From NCBI RefSeq assembly GCF_001905345.1, contig NZ_LFBV01000009.1:62001-126000 (forward strand): a stretch of 64,000 nt of DNA. Reading direction: 5' to 3'. This stretch comes from Streptomyces uncialis (GTDB lineage: Bacteria; Actinomycetota; Actinomycetes; Streptomycetales; Streptomycetaceae). Each line of letters starts with the position of its first letter. Position 1 is the first letter of the stretch. Below are positions 56,855-64,000 of the stretch, one piece after another. Under the pieces are notes generated by a model. It was given only the letters and a program-made list of their open reading frames with translations, was not told the origin of the DNA and made no database searches. A program made the position numbers and the translations under genes.

Positions 56855-59170
56855 GTGGCCGGCGACCAGGACGCACAGCCCGGATCGGTGCCCGTGCAGG
56901 CGCGGCAGCAGCACGCCCGTCTCGCCGGAGAGATCGAGGACCACCGCTTCAAGTACTACGTGAAGGACCAGCCCGTCGTCAGCGACGCCGAGTTCGACCG
57001 GCTGATGCGGGATCTGGAGGCCCTGGAGGACGAGTACCCGGAGCTGCGCACCCCCGAGTCGCCCACCCAGCAGGTCTCCGTCGCCTACGAGACCGATCTC
57101 GCCGAGGTGCGCCACCGCGAGCGGATGCTGTCCCTCGACAACGCCTTCGACGACGCCGGGCTGGACGCCTGGGCCGAGCGCATCGCCCGGGACGTGGGCA
57201 CCACGGACTACCACTTCCTGTGCGAGCTGAAGGTCGACGGGCTCGCCGTGAACCTCACCTACGAGGACGGCAGACTGACCCGTGCCGCCACCCGCGGCGA
57301 CGGCCGCACCGGCGAGGACATCACGCCCAACGTCCGCACGATCGCCGAGATCCCGCACCGTCTCCAGGGCGACGACATCCCCGCGCTGGTCGAGATCCGC
57401 GGCGAGGTGTACTTCCCCATGGAGGCGTTCCAGGCGCTGAACGAACGCCGGGTGAAGGCCGGTGAGAAGCCGTACGCCAACCCGCGCAACTCCGCCTCCG
57501 GATCGCTGCGCCAGAAGGACCCCAAGGTCACCGCGACGCTCCCGCTGCACATGGTCGTCCATGGCATCGGCGCCCACGAGGGCCTGCGGATCAGCCGCCT
57601 CTCCGAGGCGTACGAGCTGCTGCGCGGCTGGGGTCTGCCCACCGCCCGGCACAACGAGGTCGCGGACTCCGTCGAGGGTGTCCGCGCGTTCATCGCCCGT
57701 TACGGCAAGAACCGCCATTCGATGGAGCACGAGATCGACGGTGTCGTCGTCAAGCTCGACGAGATCCCCCTCCAAGGCCGCCTCGGTTCCACCTCCCGCG
57801 CGCCCCGCTGGGCCATCGCCTGGAAGTACCCGCCGGAGGAGGTCAACACCAAGCTGATCAACATCCGCATCGGGATCGGCCGCACCGGCCGCGCCACCCC
57901 CTACGCGCAGGTGGAGCCGGTCGTCGTCGCCGGTTCGGAGGTGGAGTTCGCGACCCTCCACAACCAGGACGTCGTCAAGGCGAAGGACGTCCGCGTGGGG
58001 GACACCGTCGTCATCCGCAAGGCCGGGGACGTGATCCCCGAGATCCTCAGCCATGTCCCCGAGCTCCGCGACCCGGACGCCCCCGAGTTCGAGATGCCCA
58101 CCCACTGCCCCGAGTGCGGCACGAAGCTGGAGCCCGCGAAGGAGGGCGACATCGACTGGCGCTGTCTGAACGCCCGCGGCTGCCCCGCCCAGTTGCGGGA
58201 GCGGCTGTTCTACCTCGCCGGCCGCAAGTCCCTCGACATCGACCACTTCGGCTATGTCTCCGCCGCCGCCCTCACCAAGCCGCTGGAGCCCGCCGAGCCG
58301 CCGCTCAAGGACGAGGGCGATCTCTTCGACCTGACGATCGAGCAGCTGCTGCCCATCAAGGCGTACGTCCTCGACCCGGACAGCGGACTGCCCAAGCGGG
58401 ACCCGGAGACCGGTGAGGAGAAGGTCGCCACGGTCTTCGCCAACCAGGAGGGCGAGCCCAGGAAGAACGCGGTCGCGATGCTGGAGAGCATCGCCGCCGC
58501 CAGGAGCCGCCCGCTGGCCCGCTTCCTCACCGGGCTGTCGATCCGTCATGTCGGACCCGTCGCCGCCGAGGCGCTCGCCCGGGAGTTCCGCTCCATCGAC
58601 CGGCTCGCCGAGGCCACCGAGGAGCAGCTGGTCGCGACCGACGGGGTCGCGGGGACCACCGCGTCGGCCGTCAAGCAGTGGTTCGCCGAGGACTGGCACC
58701 AGGAGATCGTGCGCAAGTGGAAGGCCGCCGGTGCCGGGATGGAGGACGCGGGTGCCGGGGAGGACGAGGGCCCCAGGCCCCTCCAAGGCCTCACCGTCGT
58801 CGTCACGGGCACGCTGACGGGTCATACCCGTGACGGGGCCAAGGAAGCGCTCCAGAGCCAGGGCGCCAAGGTGACCGGATCGGTGTCCAAGAAGACGGCG
58901 TTCGTCGTGGTCGGTGACAATCCGGGATCGAAGTTCGACAAGGCCATGCAACTGAAGGTGCCGGTTCTGAACGAGGAGGGCTTCGCGGTCCTCCTCGAAC
59001 AGGGCCCCGAGGCCGCGGCGGAGGCAGCCCTTCCGCCGGAGGAGGAAACCCCGGCAGGGACCTCCGCCGACACACCGGCCGAGACCCCGGCGGAACCCGC
59101 GCAGGAGAGCCCCGACGCCCCCGCCGGGACCCCCGCGGGCGGCACGGAGGAGACCCCCGCCGGGGAGTGA
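56855..59170 (+). CDS. ligA: NAD-dependent DNA ligase
   Basis: 771 residues. Adenylation Lys126 in Glu-Leu-Lys-Val-Asp-Gly-Leu-Ala, OB fold about 340-420, a Cys4 zinc finger (Cys-Pro-Glu-Cys-Gly, then Cys-Leu-Asn-Ala-Arg-Gly-Cys), helix-hairpin-helix region, and BRCT domain near 645-725. It seals nicks in replication and repair. The last 50 residues form a Pro/Glu/Thr/Ala-rich tail, absent from most bacterial ligases but usual in actinobacteria. GTG 56855 follows GGGAGGA; an earlier GTG at 56834 overlaps the preceding stop. Confidence 0.96.
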   Translation: MAGDQDAQPGSVPVQARQQHARLAGEIEDHRFKYYVKDQPVVSDAEFDRLMRDLEALEDEYPELRTPESPTQQVSVAYETDLAEVRHRERMLSLDNAFDDAGLDAWAERIARDVGTTDYHFLCELKVDGLAVNLTYEDGRLTRAATRGDGRTGEDITPNVRTIAEIPHRLQGDDIPALVEIRGEVYFPMEAFQALNERRVKAGEKPYANPRNSASGSLRQKDPKVTATLPLHMVVHGIGAHEGLRISRLSEAYELLRGWGLPTARHNEVADSVEGVRAFIARYGKNRHSMEHEIDGVVVKLDEIPLQGRLGSTSRAPRWAIAWKYPPEEVNTKLINIRIGIGRTGRATPYAQVEPVVVAGSEVEFATLHNQDVVKAKDVRVGDTVVIRKAGDVIPEILSHVPELRDPDAPEFEMPTHCPECGTKLEPAKEGDIDWRCLNARGCPAQLRERLFYLAGRKSLDIDHFGYVSAAALTKPLEPAEPPLKDEGDLFDLTIEQLLPIKAYVLDPDSGLPKRDPETGEEKVATVFANQEGEPRKNAVAMLESIAAARSRPLARFLTGLSIRHVGPVAAEALAREFRSIDRLAEATEEQLVATDGVAGTTASAVKQWFAEDWHQEIVRKWKAAGAGMEDAGAGEDEGPRPLQGLTVVVTGTLTGHTRDGAKEALQSQGAKVTGSVSKKTAFVVVGDNPGSKFDKAMQLKVPVLNEEGFAVLLEQGPEAAAEAALPPEEETPAGTSADTPAETPAEPAQESPDAPAGTPAGGTEETPAGE

Positions 59171-59445
59171 CCCCGCCGACCCGCCGATGCCTCCTGAGGG
59201 CACCTCAGCTCCGGTGCGCGCCCCGCAAGAACACCCGTTCGGCGCATATCAGATGCTTAGGGGTGCCCCGGTCGCATTCGGGCAACCGTGGCCGACCGCT
59301 GCCCTTGGGGGCCCTCCGCGGCCTACTGTTGAGTTATGCGCCTGCCGCGCCCCGCTGCGTGGTGGGTCATCAGACGCGGGTTCGATGGCGGTGAACGGCG
59401 GGGCGACGCGTGGCGCGGCCACCGCCGGCAGTGAGAGGGACGGTA

Positions 59446-61638
59446 ATGGAATCGAGCGAGAGAGCCGCCCCGGACGGACGCGTGCGCGCCCGCCGGACGC
59501 CCGGTGCCTGGCTCATCGGCCGCAGGCCGCCCACTCACCCCGACATGCCTGTCACCCAGGCCACCCGCACCTACCCCGACACCGAACCGGGACCGCACCA
59601 CGGGTCCTGGCCGTTCCTCGCCGTCGCGGTCGTCCCCCTCGCCGCGCTCGTCCTCGGCGCCGGGGCCTACAGCGCGATCAGCGGCAACCGGGCGCTGTTC
59701 CCCACCGGCAAGGCCGGCTGGTCCCTCGCCGTCCTCACCGGACTCATCGTCGGCCATCTCGTCGCACTCGGCCGGGGCCGCTGGTGGGGCGGCACGGGCT
59801 CCGGCTCCGCCCTGACCCTCGCGGTGCTGCTGCTCTACGGCTGGATTCCCGCCGGGATGGTCAGTCTCACCGTCGTCGTCCTCGTCGGGGTGGCCCGCCG
59901 CAACCGCTGGCGGCAGGGATTACTGCATGGTGCCGTCGACATCCTCGGCATAGGCGCGGGCGCGCTCGCGCTCGGCGCGTGCGGTCTGGTGCCCACCGTC
60001 GAGGAGCCATGGCTGCCCGAGACCTGGGACCTCTACGCCGCGCTGGAGGTCGTCCTCGCCGCCGCGACCTATCTGGCGGTCACCCGGCTGCTGCTCTGGT
60101 ACGTCCACGCCCCGCAGGCGTCCGGACTGCCGACGGTCGCCCGTACCGCCCTGATGCGGCAGGCCCTCGTGGGGGCGGCGCTGCTCGGCATCGCACCGCT
60201 CATCTGTGTCGTGGCCATCGCCATGCCGATCCTGCTGCCCCTGTTCGTCGTCCCGCTGATAGCGCTCGACTCCACCCTGTGGATCGCCCGCGCCCGCGCC
60301 GAGGAACAGCTCCGCGACCCGCTGACCAAACTGCCCAACCGCCAGTGGCTGCTCGAACGCACCTGGGCCGCGCTCGACGACGCCGAACGCATCGGGGCGC
60401 GCTCCGCGCTCATGCTCATCGACCTCGACCGCTTCCGGTCCGTCAACGACACCCTCGGCCATCTCGCCGGTGACCGGCTGCTGCTCCAGATCGCCGACCG
60501 GCTCCGGCTCGCGCTGCCCCGCGGCGCGGAGGCCGCGCGGCTCGGCGGCGACGAGTTCGCCGTACTGCTGCCCATCGCGGACTCCACGACCTCCGCGACC
60601 CGGGTCGCCCGCTCGGTCGTCACCGCCCTCGGTTCCCCGCTCGACCTCGACGGACTCACCCTGGTCCTGGAGGCCAGCGCCGGACTCGCCGTCTTCCCCG
60701 ACCACGCCCTCGACGCGGAGGGGCTGCTGCGGCGGGCCGACGTCGCCATGTACCAGGCCAAGCGCGACCGCACCGGGGTGGAGGTGTACGAGTCGAAGCG
60801 CGACTCCAACACCCCCGACCGGCTCGGCCTCCTCGGGGACCTGCGGCGCGCGCTGGACGCGGGGGACGTCCAACTGCACTATCAGCCCAAGGTGCGGTTC
60901 GACGGACAGGTCGCCGGGCTGGAGGCCCTGGTGCGCTGGGTGCACCCGGAACGCGGGCGGGTCCCCCCGGACGAGTTCATCGCCATCGCCGAGTCGTCCG
61001 GGCTGATGCCGCACCTCACGGAGTACGTGCTGGAGATCGCGCTCGGGCAGGTCGCCCGCTGGCGTGCGCAGGGGCTGCGGGTGCCCGTCGCGGTGAACGT
61101 GTCGCCCCGTGACGTCCACACCCCCGGCTTCGCCGGATCGGTCGCCGCGCGGCTCGCGCGCCACGGGGTGCCGCCGTCCGCCCTGCAACTGGAGATCACC
61201 GAGCATGTGCTGCTGGAGGACCCGCAGCGGGCCGCGGACACGCTGGCCGGGCTGACCGGGCACGGGGTGAAGATGTCCCTGGACGACTTCGGGACGGGGT
61301 ACTCGTCCCTGGTCCATCTGCGGCGGCTGCCGGTCAGCGAGCTGAAGATCGACCGGTCGTTCGTCGCGCGGCTCGCCTTCGACAACGAGGACGCGGAGAT
61401 CGTGCGCTGCACGGTGGATCTCGCGCACTCGCTGGGGCTGCTCGTCGTGGCGGAGGGGGTCGAGGACGACGAGACGTGGGAGCGGTTGCGCGATCTCGGC
61501 TGTGACGCGGTCCAGGGGTGGCTCGTCGCCGCGGCGATGCCGTCCGACGAGGCGACGGCGTGGTTGCTGGCGCGGGGGTCCCGCGGGTGGCAGCGGCCGA
61601 AGGCCGCGGTGCGGTCCACCGCGGAGGACCAGGAGTAA
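59446..61638 (+). CDS. rmdB: Membrane-bound GGDEF-EAL cyclic-di-GMP enzyme, RmdB-like
   Basis: 730 residues. Up to eight hydrophobic spans (about 50-285), then GGDEF (Gly-Gly-Asp-Glu-Phe at 367-371) and EAL (Glu-Ala-Leu at 493-495). Both catalytic motifs are intact. From memory the S. coelicolor counterpart next to ligA is RmdB, a c-di-GMP phosphodiesterase that affects aerial growth. The intact GGDEF means synthesis cannot be excluded. ATG 59446 has GAGAGGGA upstream; the 275-base gap from ligA has no clear features. Probably regulates development through c-di-GMP. Confidence 0.9.
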   Translation: MESSERAAPDGRVRARRTPGAWLIGRRPPTHPDMPVTQATRTYPDTEPGPHHGSWPFLAVAVVPLAALVLGAGAYSAISGNRALFPTGKAGWSLAVLTGLIVGHLVALGRGRWWGGTGSGSALTLAVLLLYGWIPAGMVSLTVVVLVGVARRNRWRQGLLHGAVDILGIGAGALALGACGLVPTVEEPWLPETWDLYAALEVVLAAATYLAVTRLLLWYVHAPQASGLPTVARTALMRQALVGAALLGIAPLICVVAIAMPILLPLFVVPLIALDSTLWIARARAEEQLRDPLTKLPNRQWLLERTWAALDDAERIGARSALMLIDLDRFRSVNDTLGHLAGDRLLLQIADRLRLALPRGAEAARLGGDEFAVLLPIADSTTSATRVARSVVTALGSPLDLDGLTLVLEASAGLAVFPDHALDAEGLLRRADVAMYQAKRDRTGVEVYESKRDSNTPDRLGLLGDLRRALDAGDVQLHYQPKVRFDGQVAGLEALVRWVHPERGRVPPDEFIAIAESSGLMPHLTEYVLEIALGQVARWRAQGLRVPVAVNVSPRDVHTPGFAGSVAARLARHGVPPSALQLEITEHVLLEDPQRAADTLAGLTGHGVKMSLDDFGTGYSSLVHLRRLPVSELKIDRSFVARLAFDNEDAEIVRCTVDLAHSLGLLVVAEGVEDDETWERLRDLGCDAVQGWLVAAAMPSDEATAWLLARGSRGWQRPKAAVRSTAEDQE

Positions 61639-61642
61639 CGGT

Positions 61643-62056
61643 TCGCCTTCGCTTGCGCCCCGGGGTCTGTCCGGCTGGGCGTACTTCGTTCCTGTGCCGT
61701 CGCCCGTGGGGTGCGCAGTTCCCCGCGCCCCTTTGGGGCGCATCCGGCCGGTTCTTCGGGTCGGTGCCGGTCGGGATTCTCCGTCCTCGATCCGACACGC
61801 TCGGTACGACGTACCCGTACCCGACTGAAGAGCATCGGAGTCTGCGAGCAGAGATTCCCGCCCACCCCCTCCCGCAGCAGCGCGAGTGCACGAGGAGGGG
61901 GTTTGAACCCCGGCCCCGGTTGATGCAGCCCGCAGCCTGATCGCCGGCCCCAGCTGGGCGCCCCTGTAGGGGCGCGGGGAACTGCGCACCCACCGAGCGA
62001 CCCGTACGGGACAAGTGCGTCCACCCGGACAGACCTCGGAAGCGCAAGCGAAGGCG
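61643..62056. repeat. Repeat element 3, with matching ends
   Basis: TCGCCTTCGCTTGCGC starts at 61643; its inverted form ends at 62056. Between are one core on the plus strand (about 61718) and one inverted core (about 61971). The centre (about 61750-61900) is shared with element 2. The remainder, 62057-62221, holds weaker related copies and no gene. No gene is supported in 61639-62265. Confidence 0.8.
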
Positions 62057-62221
62057 ACCCGCGGGGAACGGCGCACCCCACGAGCGACGGCACAGGGACA
62101 AGCGCGTCCAGCACAGGGGACCCGGGCGCGCGCCTCGGCCGGGCCGGGTCGGAGGACGGGCCGGGGGACGGTGCTGCGGGCCCCCCGCCAAGGGGTTTCG
62201 CGGAGAGACACCCCCGCCCCA

Positions 62222-62227
62222 TAGGAT
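62222..62227 (+). promoter_or_regulatory. Predicted -10 box of the gatCA transcript
   Basis: TAGGAT lies 38 bases before the gatC ATG; no convincing -35 box. The ribosome site AGAGGA lies closer to the start, at about 62252. Confidence 0.4.
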
Positions 62228-62265
62228 TGGCCTCAAAACCACCACTCACCCCAGAGGATCGACGC

Positions 62266-62562
62266 ATGCCTGGCATCACGCGCGAGGAGGTCGCCCACCT
62301 CGCACGGCTGGCACGCCTGGACCTGAAGAGCGAAGAACTCGACCACTTCGCCGGTCAGCTCGACGACATCATCGGCGCGGTAGCCCGCGTCGCCGAGGTC
62401 GCCGACCAGGACGTACCGCCGACCTCCCACCCGCTGCCCCTGACGAACGTCATGCGCGCGGACGAGGTCCGACCCTCGCTCACCCCCGAGCAGGCGCTGT
62501 CCGGTGCCCCGGCCCATGAACAGCAGCGTTTCAAGGTCCCGCAGATCCTGGGGGAGGACTGA
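62266..62562 (+). CDS. gatC: Glutamyl/aspartyl-tRNA amidotransferase subunit C
   Basis: 98 residues. Starts Met-Pro-Gly-Ile-Thr-Arg-Glu-Glu-Val-Ala-His-Leu-Ala-Arg-Leu-Ala, the family start, and ends Phe-Lys-Val-Pro-Gln-Ile-Leu. It stabilises GatA against GatB and allows conversion of Glu-tRNA(Gln) and Asp-tRNA(Asn) to the correct aminoacyl-tRNAs. AGAGGA precedes ATG 62266. Five bases separate it from gatA. Confidence 0.95.
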   Translation: MPGITREEVAHLARLARLDLKSEELDHFAGQLDDIIGAVARVAEVADQDVPPTSHPLPLTNVMRADEVRPSLTPEQALSGAPAHEQQRFKVPQILGED

Positions 62563-62567
62563 TCGCC

Positions 62568-64000
62568 ATGCCTGAGGACAAGCCCGACATGAACAGCATC
62601 ATCAGGCTGACCGCCGCCGAAACAGCGGCGCGCATCGCTTCCGGCGAGCTGACGGCCATCGAGGTCACCGAGGCCCACCTGGCCCGGATCGAGGCCGTGG
62701 ACGAGAAGGTCCACGCGTTCCTGCACGTGGACCGCGAGGGCGCCCTCGCCCAGGCCCGCGCGGTGGACGCCAAGCGCGCGGCGGGCGAGAAGCTCGGCCC
62801 CCTCGCGGGCGTACCGCTCGCGCTCAAGGACATCTTCACCACCGACGGCATCCCGACCACCGTCGGCTCGAAGATCCTCGAAGGCTGGATCCCGCCGTAC
62901 GACGCGACCCTCACGAAGAAGCTGAAGGCCGCCGACGTCGTGATCCTCGGCAAGACCAACATGGACGAGTTCGCCATGGGGTCGTCGACGGAGAACAGCG
63001 CGTACGGCCCCACGGGCAACCCGTGGGACCTGACCCGGGTCCCGGGCGGCTCCGGCGGCGGCTCGTCCGCGGCGCTCGCCTCGTACCAGGCGCCCCTCGC
63101 GATCGGTACGGACACCGGCGGCTCGATCCGTCAGCCCGCCGCCCTGACCGGCACGGTCGGGGTCAAGCCGACGTACGGCGGGGTCTCCCGCTACGGCATG
63201 GTCGCGTTCTCCAGCTCGCTGGACCAGGGCGGCCCCTGCGCGCGTACCGTCCTCGACGCGGCCCTGCTGCACGAGGTCATCGGCGGCCACGACCCGCTGG
63301 ACTCGACGTCCATCGACGCCCCCGTACCGCCGGTCGTGGAGGCCGCGCGCAACGGTTCCGTGGCGGGTATGCGGGTCGGTGTCGTCAAGCAGTTCCGCGG
63401 CGAGGGCTACCAGGCCGGCGTCGTCCAGCGGTTCGACGAGTCCGTCGCGCTGCTGAAGGAGCTGGGCGCCGAGATCGTCGAGCTGGACTGCCCGTCCTTC
63501 GACCTGGCGCTCTCCGCTTACTACCTGATCGCGCCGTCCGAGTGCTCCAGCAACCTGGCCCGCTTCGACGCGATGCGCTACGGGCTGCGGGTCGGCGACG
63601 ACGGCACCCGTTCGGCCGAGGAGGTCACCGCGATCACCCGTGACGCCGGTTTCGGCGACGAGGTCAAGCGGCGGATCATGCTCGGCACGTACGCGCTCAG
63701 CTCCGGCTACTACGACGCGTACTACGGCAGCGCCCAGAAGGTCCGCACCCTGATCACCCGGGACTTCGAGAAGGCGTTCGAGCGGGTCGACGTGATCGTG
63801 TCGCCCACGACGCCCACCACCGCCTTCGCGATCGGTGAACGCGCGGACGACCCGATGGCGATGTACCTCGCGGACCTGTGCACCATCCCCACCAACCTGG
63901 CGGGCAACGCGGCCATGTCGCTGCCCTGCGGCCTCGCGCCCGAGGACGGTCTGCCGGTCGGTCTCCAGATCATCGCCCCGGCGATGAAGGACGACCGGCT
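62568..64000 (+). CDS. gatA: Glutamyl/aspartyl-tRNA amidotransferase subunit A (runs off the window)
   Basis: At least 477 residues visible, no stop before the edge. Amidase family: catalytic Lys in Pro-Leu-Ala-Leu-Lys-Asp near 86, the Gly-Gly-Ser-Gly-Gly-Gly-Ser-Ser loop near 163-170 and Asp-Thr-Gly-Gly-Ser-Ile-Arg near 182-188, the Ser-cisSer-Lys triad. It releases ammonia from glutamine for GatB. ATG 62568 starts Met-Pro-Glu-Asp, with GGGGAGG upstream. Confidence 0.95.
   Translation, partial: MPEDKPDMNSIIRLTAAETAARIASGELTAIEVTEAHLARIEAVDEKVHAFLHVDREGALAQARAVDAKRAAGEKLGPLAGVPLALKDIFTTDGIPTTVGSKILEGWIPPYDATLTKKLKAADVVILGKTNMDEFAMGSSTENSAYGPTGNPWDLTRVPGGSGGGSSAALASYQAPLAIGTDTGGSIRQPAALTGTVGVKPTYGGVSRYGMVAFSSSLDQGGPCARTVLDAALLHEVIGGHDPLDSTSIDAPVPPVVEAARNGSVAGMRVGVVKQFRGEGYQAGVVQRFDESVALLKELGAEIVELDCPSFDLALSAYYLIAPSECSSNLARFDAMRYGLRVGDDGTRSAEEVTAITRDAGFGDEVKRRIMLGTYALSSGYYDAYYGSAQKVRTLITRDFEKAFERVDVIVSPTTPTTAFAIGERADDPMAMYLADLCTIPTNLAGNAAMSLPCGLAPEDGLPVGLQIIAPAMKDDR

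Noticed and set aside
61890..61925. A tRNA-like T-arm (GGTTTGAACCCC on the plus strand)
   Set aside because: No acceptor, D- or anticodon stem can be built around it on either strand; it is part of repeat element 3.

Overview
The window is high-GC actinobacterial DNA, almost certainly from a Streptomyces chromosome. Codon third positions are GC-rich, and GTG starts and overlapping (GTGA/ATGA) gene junctions are common. From memory, the right-hand half follows the gene order of the S. coelicolor sdaA-glyA-gcvH-gcvT to ligA-rmdB-gatCA region.

Region 1 (1 to about 31.5 kb) is most of an integrated siphovirus-type prophage that enters from the left edge. A solo primase-polymerase-like protein is followed by a head module: small and large terminase, portal, MuF-like protein, scaffold and HK97-fold capsid. 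A glycosyltransferase gene sits directly behind the capsid gene. Then come the head-tail connectors, major tail protein and a tail-assembly chaperone pair joined by a canonical -1 frameshift site. The 1666-residue tape measure carries two wall-cutting domains. Tail-tip proteins and a lysis cassette (amidase, holin, two membrane proteins) follow, closed by a strong two-way terminator at 23.17-23.22 kb. From 23.2 to 31.5 kb lie accessory and regulatory genes on both strands: a lipoprotein, two genes with probable HTH domains, an operator-iteron promoter, XRE regulators and several short unknown genes. No integrase or tRNA att site is visible. The missing end of the prophage lies outside the window.

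Region 2 (32.0-36.9 kb) is a minus-strand glycine/serine operon, gcvT-gcvH-glyA-sdaA, headed by a tandem glycine riboswitch. It links glycine cleavage, glycine-serine interconversion and serine deamination.

Region 3 (37-47.3 kb) holds a P-loop ATPase, two SseB-like proteins and a five-gene oligopeptide-type ABC importer in the order permease, binding protein, permease, ATPase, ATPase. A long hairpin follows the binding-protein gene.

Region 4 (47.9-64 kb) contains mainly housekeeping genes: a TRIC-type channel, a thioesterase, a WYL regulator, cysteine desulfurase and mnmA (tRNA thiolation), a Tat-exported amidase, DUF427, a LOG-family protein, an SDR, a MetE-like protein, ligA, an rmdB-like c-di-GMP enzyme, gatC and the start of gatA.

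Four host intergenic stretches (about 37.8-38.7, 47.3-47.9, 55.4-55.7 and 61.6-62.1 kb) are filled with related copies of a repeat of about 69 bp. Two are arranged as large inverted repeats and three have matching inverted ends. None is seen in the prophage.
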